Positions 8,934 through 17,850 of a stretch of DNA of 52,911 bases are shown piece after piece (within the stretch, counting starts at the first letter, position 1; each line of letters starts with the position of its first letter). Below the pieces are notes generated by a model that saw only the letters and a list, made by a program, of their open reading frames with translations, had not been told where the DNA came from and made no database searches. The position numbers and the translations under genes were made by a program. Source of the DNA: CAWDLX01 sp046728155 (GTDB lineage Bacteria > Actinomycetota > Actinomycetes > Mycobacteriales > Micromonosporaceae); NCBI GenBank assembly GCA_046728155.1, contig JBKPDY010000011.1, forward strand, positions 1 through 52,911. Reading direction: 5' to 3'.

Positions 8934-9509
8934 TCAGCGACCGTCGTTGGCGTGACGTTCGGCTTCCGCTTTCACCGCCAGCATGCTCGCCCGGACGGTG
9001 GCCCGCCATTTTCGGGCGACCGCCCGGCCCCACGACGCACCCACCGGGCCGAAATCGGTGCCGAGTTCCCCCGTGTAATCCAGACGGCACCCGTTCTCGA
9101 TGTCGGTCAGGGTAAACGTCTCAACGACGTGTGGGACCGGGCCGCGTAGCAGCCGAAAGTCGATGCGTCCAGTCGGGGTGAACCGCACCGCCTCCACAGT
9201 GACAGCCACCAGCCGCCCGCCAATCGGGGTGCGGTGCGCCGCGACGACAAGGTCACTGCCGCGCTCGATTACCTGCACTTTGTCGGCCAGGGCGTGCGTG
9301 GGCCGGCCGAGGTATGGCTGCGTGAGCAGTCCGTACACCTTCTGCCGGTCGCCGGCGATGTCCATGCTGAGTGGCCCGAGGGGCTGAAGGCGGCGCGCCC
9401 ACCTGGTGTCGATCACCAGTGCACCCGTCACTGTCCCGATGTAGAGCAGCACGATCACCGCGGCCAACAGCAGCAGGCCCACTCCGATCAGCACCACCGT
9501 GAGGATCAT
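8934..9509 (-). CDS. Membrane-anchored SRPBCC-fold protein
   Basis: From ATG at 9509 the product has 191 residues: one N-terminal TM helix (residues 3-28), then a helix-grip (START/polyketide-cyclase-like) domain, recognisable from alternating strands with VVETFTLTDIENGCRLDYTGE and the long C-terminal helix GRAVARKWRATVRASMLA. Such domains bind hydrophobic ligands; the reaction is unknown. The reading frame stays open to 9695, but that extension is Arg/Pro-rich and not protein-like. It lies 115 bp downstream of the monooxygenase on the same strand, so it may share that transcript. Confidence 0.75.
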   Translation of the reverse strand: MILTVVLIGVGLLLLAAVIVLLYIGTVTGALVIDTRWARRLQPLGPLSMDIAGDRQKVYGLLTQPYLGRPTHALADKVQVIERGSDLVVAAHRTPIGGRLVAVTVEAVRFTPTGRIDFRLLRGPVPHVVETFTLTDIENGCRLDYTGELGTDFGPVGASWGRAVARKWRATVRASMLAVKAEAERHANDGR

Positions 9510-9624
9510 GAAGTGGAGTCTTCCACCGCCAGCGGGAAGTGGTCCAGGACGATGGTGTGGTGCCGGGCGAGGTCTGGCGCATCTCGCCGGCGAGCAGGTC
9601 GGCAGCAGTCGCTTCGTCGTGAGA

Positions 9625-11262
9625 TCAGCCACTCGGGATCGCGTCAGTGCTGCCGAGGCTGCGCCGTACGGCCATCTGTAGCCTCGCAGTGTCATCAGCG
9701 GGCGTCACGGCCGCGACGTGAGCGTCGGGGCGGATGAGCCAGACCTCGCCCGTCTTCGCCTGCAGGGCGCGCGCGAGGGCTCCGTCGTGGTCGATGTCAC
9801 TCATTGCATGTACCTGGATCGGTGCGTGGGTCACCGCTTCGAGGGCAGTGGACACGCCCGCCGGGTCGACGCCTTGGCTGGTCAGCGCGAGCACGCCAGC
9901 TCGCGCGATCTCCCGGGACCTCCTGACCGCGGGCACGCCGGGTATCTGGATGGGTACATCCGAAAGAATCACTCCCGGCACGACCGGCGGCGCATGTCCG
10001 CGCGGCGGGCGTCCGGCGAACGGACGGCCGGGATCGGGTGTGGTCAGTGGCGAGTCGATGTACCAGAACGGCTCTGCGAGCCGGCCGGAGTCCACTTCCG
10101 CCCGGGCGGCCGGGTCGTTGACCGCCCGCTCAAGAACGTTCCGCCGGTGCTGCCAGGCCTCCGGGCTCTGCGGTACAAGGAAATCCATGGTGGTACTGGT
10201 CACGTCGATGTTTTCCAGCGCTGCCGCGAGCCGCTCGTCGTGATAACTCTCCAGGAGCTCATCGCCGGCCCAACGATGCAGCACAAACGCGATCTTCCAG
10301 GCCGCGTTCTCCGCGTCCTGCACACCGGAATTCAGGCCGCGGGCGCCGAAGGGTGAGACGAGGTGAGCACCGTCACCCGCGACCAACACGCGTCCGATCC
10401 GGAACCGGTCGACATGCCTCGCCTGGAACCGGTAGACCGAGTGCCACACCAGCTCGTAGCCGCGGTCGCCGACGATGTGCCGGATCCGCCGGTCAAGTCC
10501 GCCCGTGCTCTCCTCGAAGGCGAGATCGAAATCCGGCGGCACTTGCCAGTCGATCCGGAACACGGAGTCCGGGCAGGGATGGATAAGCACCTGGCGGCCG
10601 GGGTTCCATTCCGGGTCGAAGTAGAACCGCCGCTCATGCTCCCACCCGGGCAGTTCGGCGAGGATGTCGCAGATGAGGAAGCAATCGGAGAATGTTCGGC
10701 CCGGGAAGCTCAAGCCGAGCGCAGCGCGCAACGGGTCGCCGCGGCCGCCGCCGCAGGCCACGGCGAATGGAGAGCGGATGGTCGACCCGCCGTCGGGTGT
10801 CCGGCATGTGAGCGACACCCCAGTGTCGTCGTGTGCAACTCCGGTGACGTCGGTACTCCACCGGCACTCGATGAGCGGCTGGGCGGCGATCAGCTCGTCA
10901 AGGATCTCCTCGGTCCGGCTCTGCGAGATGTTGACGAAAGGGGGGAAGGCAGACCGGCCGGGATCGGGGAACTCGACACAGAAGAGCTCGTGATCGCGGT
11001 AGAAGGTGCGGGCCCTGGTCCAGGTGAGCCCTTCGGCGCTGATCCGCCGGCCGGCGCCGACAGACTCCCAGATGTCGAGGACATCGCGCTGCTGCACAAT
11101 CGATTTGGAGCCTACCGCCGACCGCTCGGGCCGGGCGTCCACCACGATGACCGGGATTCCCCACCGAGCCAGCAGCAACGCGGTTGTTTGCCCGACCGGG
11201 CCGTTCCCGATGACGGTGACGGCATCGCCCTGGTACCCGCCGCGTCGCATGATGCCCGTCAC
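9625..11262 (-). CDS. FAD-dependent aromatic-type monooxygenase
   Basis: A 545-residue protein of the PheA/TfdB/RdmE group. The FAD dinucleotide motif GNGPVG is at 19-24, the second FAD-binding motif GDGAHLVSPFGARGLNSG begins at 295, and a thioredoxin-like C-terminal domain follows (about 440-545). The central DG motif, normally DGARSxVR, reads GGGRGDPLR at 170-178, so the conserved Asp and Ser are absent. This might alter NADPH use or reactivity. The GTG start at 11262 overlaps the MBL stop (GTGA), indicating coupling; an ATG at 11250 is the alternative. Likely role: hydroxylation of a phenolic or polyketide substrate. Confidence 0.88.
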   Translation of the reverse strand: MTGIMRRGGYQGDAVTVIGNGPVGQTTALLLARWGIPVIVVDARPERSAVGSKSIVQQRDVLDIWESVGAGRRISAEGLTWTRARTFYRDHELFCVEFPDPGRSAFPPFVNISQSRTEEILDELIAAQPLIECRWSTDVTGVAHDDTGVSLTCRTPDGGSTIRSPFAVACGGGRGDPLRAALGLSFPGRTFSDCFLICDILAELPGWEHERRFYFDPEWNPGRQVLIHPCPDSVFRIDWQVPPDFDLAFEESTGGLDRRIRHIVGDRGYELVWHSVYRFQARHVDRFRIGRVLVAGDGAHLVSPFGARGLNSGVQDAENAAWKIAFVLHRWAGDELLESYHDERLAAALENIDVTSTTMDFLVPQSPEAWQHRRNVLERAVNDPAARAEVDSGRLAEPFWYIDSPLTTPDPGRPFAGRPPRGHAPPVVPGVILSDVPIQIPGVPAVRRSREIARAGVLALTSQGVDPAGVSTALEAVTHAPIQVHAMSDIDHDGALARALQAKTGEVWLIRPDAHVAAVTPADDTARLQMAVRRSLGSTDAIPSG

Positions 11263-12221
11263 CCTTGCAGCCGATCCCAGACTTCGCGGTCACGCTGCGG
11301 CGTCCAGATCCGGGGCCAGTCGATCCCATCGAGTTCGTCCCAGAGACGCTGCACGTCGAACGGCAGGCAATGCTCGAAGATCGGCCACTTCCCGTACGTG
11401 GGCGCGAGGGCTGCGTGAGTCGCCGTGAACGCGTCCTTCACACTGCCGTTGCTCCGGTGAGTATCCCCCACGATCTGACGCATCACCATGAGAAAGAGAC
11501 GCGTCTGTTCTACCGCCGCATCGACGGCGTCGCGACCACGCGCGACGTCTCCCCGCCCACCGACGAGAGACTCGGCACCGAGTGACTTGACGCGATCGAG
11601 GGTGCCGGTCGACCAGTCAGCGTGAAACGCGTCACCGGTGTAGAGGGCGGCGTGCGCCTCGACCAGGTCTCCGGCGAACAGCACCCGCTGCCGAGGCAAC
11701 CACGCGACGATGTCGCCGGCGGTGTGGCCTCGCCCGCAGTACTGCAGGACGAGTTCACCGCGGTCGCCGCCGAGGTCGATCGTCAGCCGATCTGAGAACG
11801 TCACATCGGGCCACGTGAGGCCAGGAATGGTCTCCGCGCCCTTGAACAACCGCGGCATGCGGGCGGCTTCAGACTCCCAGTCCTCCTTGCCGCGCTCGGC
11901 GATGAGCTTGCGGGTCATCTCGTGCGCGATGATCGCATCGGCGTCGAAGGCAGCCGCGCCCAGCACCCGGACAGCGTGATAGTGGGAGAGCACAAGGTAT
12001 TTCACGGGCTTGTCGGTATGTTGCCGTAGACGGTCCAACCACTGTCCCGCCATGACCGGCGTGGCCCTCGCCTCGAACGCGACGATGAAGTCCTCACCCT
12101 CGATCGCGCCGACGTTGGGATCACCCTCCGCCGTGAGCGCGTAGACACCGTCGGTCAGAACCTCCAGCGTCTCAGCTTTGTCCGTCAGGTCGGCGGCCGA
12201 TGCGAACGGTTTCGCACTCAT
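11259..12221 (-). CDS. MBL-fold metallo-hydrolase with altered metal motif
   Basis: 320 residues from ATG at 12221, which has AAGGAG five bases before it; a GTG three bases upstream overlaps the same site. The metallo-beta-lactamase fold is clear: LVLSHYHAVRVLG (H80, H82), GRGHTAGD (H166) and FAGD (D185). The classical HxHxDH motif reads H-Y-H-A-V-R, so the Asp/His ligands of the second metal are missing, and the last His position reads GRGDV. Activity may therefore be mononuclear or different. It is translationally coupled to the FAD monooxygenase, suggesting a shared catabolic or biosynthetic step. Confidence 0.87.
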   Translation of the reverse strand: MSAKPFASAADLTDKAETLEVLTDGVYALTAEGDPNVGAIEGEDFIVAFEARATPVMAGQWLDRLRQHTDKPVKYLVLSHYHAVRVLGAAAFDADAIIAHEMTRKLIAERGKEDWESEAARMPRLFKGAETIPGLTWPDVTFSDRLTIDLGGDRGELVLQYCGRGHTAGDIVAWLPRQRVLFAGDLVEAHAALYTGDAFHADWSTGTLDRVKSLGAESLVGGRGDVARGRDAVDAAVEQTRLFLMVMRQIVGDTHRSNGSVKDAFTATHAALAPTYGKWPIFEHCLPFDVQRLWDELDGIDWPRIWTPQRDREVWDRLQG

Positions 12222-12442
12222 CACGGCTCCTTATTTGCCAAGTCCATAGAACGCGGAAGACGGACATGTGCTGTTGGATCAATCCATGGCGCGCGGGTTC
12301 GTGGCTCGCAGCGATGCCCGGTGTGACCTGAGCTTACGGGTCGGACCACCACGAACCGGATCTGGTCGTTATGGACTCCGGCCGGCATCGGCCCGGCCAT
12401 ACTGAGGGTCAACGACCGACCAGGGACGAGGAAGGTGTCACG

Positions 12443-12883
12443 GTGGACGACACATTTGACGGTATGGGGCCGGTCGACTATCTGGTGGTCGAGTTTCCGG
12501 GCAGCCGCATGACTGGCGAGGGCTTGCCCCTGCTTGTCGATCTGGTCGACCGAGGGATCATCCGGATTCTCGACCTCGTCTTCGTCAAGAAACAGCAGGA
12601 CGGGTCGATATCAGGGTTGACCGTTTCGGACCTGGACGCGGATGGCACGCTGGACCTTGCCGTCTTCGAGGGAGCATCCTCGGGACTACTGGGCCGCGAC
12701 GACATCGACGAGGCGGGTACGGTGCTGGAGCCCGGCAGCTCGGCCGGCATCCTGGTCTACGAGAACCTGTGGGCGGCCCCGTTCGCGGCGGCTCTGCGAC
12801 GCGGGGGTGGTCAACTTGTTGCCAGTGGGCGGATCCCAGCAGATGCCGTTGTTGCCGCGTTGGATGCTGCCGAGGCCGCATGA
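12443..12883 (+). CDS. DUF6325-like family protein
   Basis: 146 residues from GTG at 12443, with GAGGAAGG about 8 bases upstream. The sequence GMGPVDYLVVEFPG, a strand-helix unit with LVDLVDRGIIRILDLVFVKK, and a Gly/Ala-rich C-terminal helical region ending in ALDAAEAA match the actinobacterial DUF6325 pattern (membrane-stress-linked, function unknown). The small SHOCT gene follows 45 bp later on the same strand; this pairing is common in actinomycetes as far as I recall. The protein is probably cytosolic. Confidence 0.8.
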   Translation: MDDTFDGMGPVDYLVVEFPGSRMTGEGLPLLVDLVDRGIIRILDLVFVKKQQDGSISGLTVSDLDADGTLDLAVFEGASSGLLGRDDIDEAGTVLEPGSSAGILVYENLWAAPFAAALRRGGGQLVASGRIPADAVVAALDAAEAA

Positions 12884-12928
12884 CCCCCGAGCATCAGCAT
12901 CGCTGGAGCATTGAGAGAGGACTGAACG

Positions 12929-13210
12929 ATGCCGGGTCTTATTCGAGGGGTTGCCCGTACCGCCGTGGTCGCCGGTACCGCCACCGCGGTGTCGAACCGG
13001 GTCTCGCGTCGCCAGGCTGGCCGGTGGGCAGCTCAGGACCAGCAGCAGGCGTACCAAGCTCAGGCACAGCCGGCGCCGGGGCCGGCAGCCGAGGATGATA
13101 CGAACCAGAAGATCGCTCAACTCAGGGAGCTGGGCGAGCTGAAGGCGCAGGGCGTACTCACTCAGAGCGAGTTCGACGCGCAGAAGGCCCAGATACTCGG
13201 CTCCAGATAA
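12929..13210 (+). CDS. SHOCT-domain small protein
   Basis: 93 residues. The N-terminal 25 residues are moderately hydrophobic and basic (RGVARTAVVAGTATAV). A Gln/Ala/Pro-rich linker follows (40-58). The last 32 residues form a SHOCT helix pair: IAQLRELGELKAQGVLTQ, then EFDAQKAQILGSR. SHOCT domains are short oligomerisation modules. ATG at 12929 is preceded by GAGAGGA. Probably co-transcribed with the DUF6325-like gene. Confidence 0.85.
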   Translation: MPGLIRGVARTAVVAGTATAVSNRVSRRQAGRWAAQDQQQAYQAQAQPAPGPAAEDDTNQKIAQLRELGELKAQGVLTQSEFDAQKAQILGSR

Positions 13211-13334
13211 CGTAAGACGCGTACTCCGATATCCGATGCCGACGGCCGCCTACCGCGGAGTCTGCGGACTCGTGCGCGCGCGTCAAGGTCGACGGCGGCG
13301 GATGGCCGGCGGCGCACGACCGTGCGCGTGCCGA

Positions 13335-13388
13335 CGTTGATTCTGCGATCGCTGCGAGCTGCGTTGACTCTGCGATGGCTGCGTAGAT
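13335..13388. repeat. Two-copy 27-bp tandem direct repeat
   Basis: The units begin CGTTGATTCTGCGAT at 13335 and CGTTGACTCTGCGAT at 13362, followed by CGCTGCG or GGCTGCG. Period 27 bp. On the minus strand it reads as repeated AAIAEST, but no convincing gene contains it. Confidence 0.6.
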
Positions 13389-13513
13389 GCCACGCGGCAC
13401 CGCAAGCCGATCATGCCCCCGGCGGGTCCGATGAGCTGTCCAGGCATCCAGACCCCTGTTCGTTGACGAGTACGTCAACATCGACGCCCGGCACTCTTGC
13501 GTCCCTACCATTG

Positions 13514-13532
13514 GTTAGTCTACCTTCCTAAC
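13514..13532. promoter_or_regulatory. 19-bp operator-like palindrome
   Basis: GTTAG at 13514-13518 and CTAAC at 13528-13532 flank a TCTACCTTC core, making an imperfect 19-bp dyad like MarR/TetR operators. No adjacent intact regulator or target on the minus strand is visible, so it may be left over from a lost gene. Confidence 0.35.
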
Positions 13533-13737
13533 AAAGGGTGCGACGTAGGAAGCCGTCAGCGTCCTCGTCTGTGACCAGGTGGGCGCTTGCCTGCTTTCAT
13601 CCGCCGCGCGATGTGAGGCCCTGCTCGGCCAGGGCGTATGCCTGTCTCGAACGCGGTCAGGAGCAGTCGATGGTGTAAGCGTCCTCGTCGGCGGCTCCTC
13701 CGCGTCTGTCTCCCATGACGAAGGAGCGCACAGGGCA

Positions 13738-16578
13738 ATGAGTACGAAGCGATGGTTGAGTTCGGCGGCCGCTGCCGTGGGCGTGGTCGTTGTGCTGGCA
13801 CAGGTCGGACTCTTCGGAATAACGCACGCCGCGCCACCCCCGGTCACCTTTGGTCCGAACTCTCCTGGGACAGGATCGAGCGCGGTCAGCAACCTCGGCA
13901 CCGCCACTGGCTGGAAGGTGTTGACCAGCGCGACCGCTACCCAAGGCGGCGCCGCGATCTCCACTCCGGGGTTCTCGACGACCGGCTGGCTCACGGTCAC
14001 CAATGACGATGCCGGTGCCCCCGGTACCGAGATCAACGCATTGCTGAGCAACGGAAGCTGCCCGAATGTGTTCTTCTCCACGAACATGAAGACGTGCTTC
14101 GGCCAAATGACCAAGATCGGGCCGGCCACGCTGGCCCCGTTCAACGTGCCGTGGTGGTACCGCACCGACTTCGCCGCGCCACCGGCCGGGCAGAACGCGA
14201 AGCTGATCATCAATGGCGTCGTGGGCAAGGCCGATGTCTGGGTCGACGGTACTGAGGTCGCCACGTCCGCGACGGTCGCGGGCGACTACGCGCGGCGCGT
14301 CTTCGACATCACCAGCCTGCTGGTCGCGGGGACGAACTCGCTGGCGATCGAGGTGTACCCGAACGACCCCACAGCGATGCTCACCCTGGACAACGTCGAC
14401 TGGACCCAGGTACCGCCGGACAACAACACCGGCATTCAATTCCCGGTACAGCTCCAGGTCGGCGGGCCACTGATCGACGCCAACGCGCACGTCATCCAGA
14501 ACACCGCGGCCGATCTGAGCACCTCGGCGCTCACGGTCAAGACCGACATCTCGAACCCGACGGCCACGGCGCAGATGGGCACCGTCTCGGCGACGGTCAC
14601 TCCCCCGGTGGGCTCCCCGATCACCGTGACGCAGAACGTGACTGTGCCCGCGAGCAGCACCCAGACCGTGACCTTCGCGCCGGCCACGTACCCGAGCCTG
14701 ACAATCGCCAACCCCCAGATCTGGTGGCCGTACCAGCTCGGCGCGCAGGCCCTGTACACGCTCACGACGTCGGTGTCGCAGAACAGCACCGTCCTCAACA
14801 CGACCACCGGGACCTTCGGCATCCGGACGGTGACGTCGTACCTGACCGGCCCGTCGTCGATGGCCCCCAGCGGCGTGCGGGCGTTCAAAGTCAACAATGT
14901 CCCGATCGTCATCCGCGGCGGTGGCTTCGACCCCGACCTGTTCCTGCGCTATTCGTCGGCCGACACCACCAAGCAGATCGCGCTCATGAAAGCCCTCGGT
15001 ATCAACACGATCCGGCTCGAGGGACACCTCATGCCGGACGACTTCTACCAGCAGATGGACGCCGCCGGCATTCTGGTCAACGCCGGCTTCCAGTGCTGCG
15101 ACTTCTGGGAGGCGAGTACATACGGTAGCGCCGACCAGGCCACGTATCAGCTCTCGGCGCAGAGCATCGGGCAGAGCGTGCGCAACCATCCGGCGGTCTT
15201 CAGCTTCCAGTGGTCGGACAACAGCCCCACCGCCACCCAGGAGACACTGGCCCTCAACGGATTCGCCGCGGCCGACTACTCGGGTCCGTTCATCTCATCG
15301 GCCGAGTACCGGAGCAGTCCGCAACTGGGCCCGGCCGGAGAGAAGGAGGGCCCCTACGACTGGGTCCCGCCGTCGTACTGGTACGACACCACCCACTCCA
15401 CCGGGGGTGACCTGACTAACAGCGGCGGTTCGTGGGGATATGACAGCGAGCAGAGCGCCGGTAACACGATCCCGACCCTGGACTCGATCAACCGCTTCCT
15501 CTCGGCGGCCGACCAGGCCACGCTGTGGCAGAGTCCGCGAGCTAACCAGTACCACAACAACTACGAAGGGACGAGGCACACCGGGTACGCGTTCGGGACC
15601 TGCTACAACCTGGACACTTCGATCTCCCAGCGGTACGGCGCCTGGTCGAGCCTGAACCAGTATGTGCAGCAAGCCCAGGTGGCGAACTACGAGAACACCC
15701 GGGCGCAGTTCGAGGCGTTCATCGATCACTCCACGAACGCGTCGGCGCCGTCGACCGGCACCATCTACTGGCAACTCAACAAGGGTTGGCCGACGTTGCT
15801 GTGGTCGTTGTACAACAACGACGGTGACCAGGCCGGTTCGTACTTCGGCGCCCAGACGGCCAATCGCACCCTGCACGCACTGTACGCATTGGACAACGGC
15901 ACGGTGACAGTCGACAACCTCGGCGCGACGGCCCAGAGTGGGCTCAGCGTCGAGGCCAAGGTCTACAACACCGCCGGTACGTTACTCGACGACCGCACCT
16001 CGAGCACGCTGACGCTGACCTCGCAGCAGGTCGTGAACAGCGTGCTCACACCGATCGTCCCTACGACGCCCGGCACGGTGTTCTTTGTCGAGCTTCTGCT
16101 GCGCCAGAACAGCACCCTCGTGGACCGCAACGTGTACTGGTTGCCGACCACGGGCGACGTCATCAACTGGAGCAAGACGATCGGTAGTCCACAAGCGACA
16201 ATCAAGTCGTACGCGAACCTCACCGCCTTGCAGAGCTTGCCGCAGGCGACCGTCGCGGCGACGGCCACCACGGTGAACCAGGCGGGCCCCGCCGGCGCGG
16301 ACCGACTGACCACCGTCACGATCACCAACACCTCGTCGGGGCCGACTGTGAGCTTCTTCCTGCGGGCCGACATAAGGCGCGGGACGGCAGGGGGCGGAGA
16401 ACTCCCGGGCGACAACGAGTTGCAGACATCGATCTGGGCCGGGAACGACATCACGCTGTGGCCGGGCGAATCGCAGAGCATTTCCGTCACCTGGCAGTCG
16501 GCCGACCTTCAGGGCGCTACCCCGGTGGTGAGCCTGTACGGCTGGAACGTGCCGAAGATCGATATCCTCGCCGGCTGA
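13738..16578 (+). CDS. Secreted GH2 exo-beta-D-glucosaminidase (CsxA-like)
   Basis: 946 residues from ATG at 13738 (AAGGAG 11 bases upstream). A Sec signal peptide spans about 1-32 and ends THA-A. Next come a jelly-roll sugar-binding domain (about 60-200, with WWYRTDF), an Ig-like domain, the TIM barrel (about 380-680) and C-terminal Ig domains. The CsxA-type catalytic residues are visible as D494 in WSDNSP (acid/base) and E571 in YDSEQSAG (nucleophile). CsxA-type enzymes release glucosamine from the non-reducing end of chitosan oligosaccharides. It lacks the C-terminal CBM35 found in some homologues. It stands alone, with no chitosanase or sugar transporter nearby. Confidence 0.92.
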   Translation: MSTKRWLSSAAAAVGVVVVLAQVGLFGITHAAPPPVTFGPNSPGTGSSAVSNLGTATGWKVLTSATATQGGAAISTPGFSTTGWLTVTNDDAGAPGTEINALLSNGSCPNVFFSTNMKTCFGQMTKIGPATLAPFNVPWWYRTDFAAPPAGQNAKLIINGVVGKADVWVDGTEVATSATVAGDYARRVFDITSLLVAGTNSLAIEVYPNDPTAMLTLDNVDWTQVPPDNNTGIQFPVQLQVGGPLIDANAHVIQNTAADLSTSALTVKTDISNPTATAQMGTVSATVTPPVGSPITVTQNVTVPASSTQTVTFAPATYPSLTIANPQIWWPYQLGAQALYTLTTSVSQNSTVLNTTTGTFGIRTVTSYLTGPSSMAPSGVRAFKVNNVPIVIRGGGFDPDLFLRYSSADTTKQIALMKALGINTIRLEGHLMPDDFYQQMDAAGILVNAGFQCCDFWEASTYGSADQATYQLSAQSIGQSVRNHPAVFSFQWSDNSPTATQETLALNGFAAADYSGPFISSAEYRSSPQLGPAGEKEGPYDWVPPSYWYDTTHSTGGDLTNSGGSWGYDSEQSAGNTIPTLDSINRFLSAADQATLWQSPRANQYHNNYEGTRHTGYAFGTCYNLDTSISQRYGAWSSLNQYVQQAQVANYENTRAQFEAFIDHSTNASAPSTGTIYWQLNKGWPTLLWSLYNNDGDQAGSYFGAQTANRTLHALYALDNGTVTVDNLGATAQSGLSVEAKVYNTAGTLLDDRTSSTLTLTSQQVVNSVLTPIVPTTPGTVFFVELLLRQNSTLVDRNVYWLPTTGDVINWSKTIGSPQATIKSYANLTALQSLPQATVAATATTVNQAGPAGADRLTTVTITNTSSGPTVSFFLRADIRRGTAGGGELPGDNELQTSIWAGNDITLWPGESQSISVTWQSADLQGATPVVSLYGWNVPKIDILAG

Positions 16579-16602
16579 CAGCTGTACGAGAGCCTGGCGA
16601 GT

Positions 16603-16634
16603 GCGCCCTGCCGGCCATGGCGCCGGCGGGGCGC
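16603..16634 (+). terminator. GC-rich hairpin after the GH2 gene
   Basis: GCGCCCTGCCGGC (16603-16615) pairs with GCCGGCGGGGCGC (16622-16634) at 12 of 13 positions around a six-base loop. It starts 25 bases after the GH2 stop. No U-tract follows, as is usual in actinomycetes. Confidence 0.55.
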
Positions 16635-16660
16635 AGTCGTCGGTCCCCGGTACCCGCTAG

Positions 16661-16723
16661 GTAAAGAATACTTGACATGACGTCAGCTTTGCTTTACCTT
16701 GGCTTGTGTCAAGTGTTCTTTAC
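16661..16723 (+). promoter_or_regulatory. Promoter bracketed by two palindromic operators
   Basis: Left arm GTAAAGAATACTTGACA (16661-16677) and right arm TGTCAAGTGTTCTTTAC (16707-16723) are reverse complements at 16 of 17 positions. Each arm is also an imperfect 16-bp palindrome (GTMAAGWATWCTTKAC-like). The left arm contains a perfect -35 (TTGACA, 16672-16677). After a 17-bp spacer comes TACCTT (16695-16700) as the -10, so transcription would begin inside the right arm. This is a textbook repressible promoter for the downstream oxidoreductase. The repressor gene is not evident nearby. Confidence 0.75.
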
Positions 16724-16856
16724 ATGACGGGCTCGGAGCGGCGGTGTCGTACGAGGAGACGCGCGTTCCGTCTTGCTCAGGCGTCCGTCATGTGGACAGC
16801 GGCCGCAGCGCGCCGCTCGACGAGCTGTTCACCCCGGACAAGGAAAGAGAGTTGCG

Positions 16857-17831
16857 ATGAAGGCCGCCATCCATCATCGGTACGGCACGCCTGACGTGCT
16901 GACCGTTGCCGATACCACGAAGCCCGTACCCACAGACGAGCAGGTGCTTGTACGGGTACGCGCGGCGACCGTCGGAGTCGTGGACAGCCTCGCCCGCCAG
17001 GGAGCGCCCGCGTATGCCCGGCCGGTCTTCGGGCTTCGGCGACCGAGGTTTCCCATTCTCGGGTCCGACTTCGCGGGCGAGATTGAATCCGTCGGTTCAG
17101 CTGTCACGCGGTTCGCCACCGGTGACCACGTCTTCGGGACCACCGCTCCGCGCTTCGGCGCGCACGCGGAGTACGTCTGCCTGTCCGAACGCGGCGCGAT
17201 AGCGACGAAGCCAACCAACCTGACCTACGCCGAAGCCGCCGCGCTAGTCGACGCGACGGCACTGTGCTTTCTGCGAGACAAGGCGAACCTCCAGCGTGGA
17301 CAGACGATCCTGATCAACGGCGCCTCCGGCGCGGTCGGCACCTCCGCCGTACAGCTCGCCAAGCACATGGGAGCCACCGTGACCGGTGTGTGCAGCGGCG
17401 TGAACACCGAGGTGGTCAGAGGCCTCGGCGCCGACGTCGTCATCGACTACACACAAGCAGACTTCACCAAGCGTGGCCAGACCTACGACGTGATCTTCGA
17501 TGTGGCTGGCAAACTATCGTTCTCACGCTGCCGCGGAGTCCTCAACCGGCCTGGTATCTACCTGACTACCGCCCCCTCCGTACCTATCTTTCTGCAGATG
17601 CCTTGGACGTCGAGATTTGCGGCTCAGAAGGCGATCGTCGCGTTTACCGGCCTCCGTGAACCCGGCGAGAAACGCAATGACCTTCTTTACATCAACGACC
17701 TCGCCGAAACGTCGGCCCTCGCCCCGGTCATCGATACGACCTACCCATTGGAACGGATCGCCGACGCGCATCGCCGCGTCGAGGCCGGGCACAAGAAAGG
17801 CAACGTCGTCGTCACGATGACCGATGGCTAG
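16857..17831 (+). CDS. Zinc-independent NADPH:quinone oxidoreductase-like MDR enzyme
   Basis: 324 residues. An N-terminal GroES-like domain (1-125, with LGSDFAGEIESVG at 68-80) precedes a Rossmann domain with GASGAVGTSAVQLAK (155-169). The catalytic and structural zinc cysteines of alcohol dehydrogenases are missing, which fits quinone oxidoreductase, crotonyl-CoA-like or reticulon-4-interacting-type enzymes. ATG at 16857 lies just after GGAAAGAGAG and overlaps the stop of a possible 38-codon leader frame (GTG at 16744 to TGA at 16860). Transcription is probably driven and repressed at the twin-operator promoter at 16661-16723. Confidence 0.9.
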   Translation: MKAAIHHRYGTPDVLTVADTTKPVPTDEQVLVRVRAATVGVVDSLARQGAPAYARPVFGLRRPRFPILGSDFAGEIESVGSAVTRFATGDHVFGTTAPRFGAHAEYVCLSERGAIATKPTNLTYAEAAALVDATALCFLRDKANLQRGQTILINGASGAVGTSAVQLAKHMGATVTGVCSGVNTEVVRGLGADVVIDYTQADFTKRGQTYDVIFDVAGKLSFSRCRGVLNRPGIYLTTAPSVPIFLQMPWTSRFAAQKAIVAFTGLREPGEKRNDLLYINDLAETSALAPVIDTTYPLERIADAHRRVEAGHKKGNVVVTMTDG

Positions 17832-17850
17832 CGTCGAAATTGACTGAGCC

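Larger units (their letters stand above)
13211..13737. other. Non-coding stretch with short tandem repeat and palindrome
   Basis: I see no intact gene in this interval. It holds a two-unit tandem repeat (13335-13388) and an operator-like palindrome (13514-13532). Reading frames through it lack ribosome binding sites and recognisable domains. The last part forms the leader of the GH2 gene. Confidence 0.5.
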
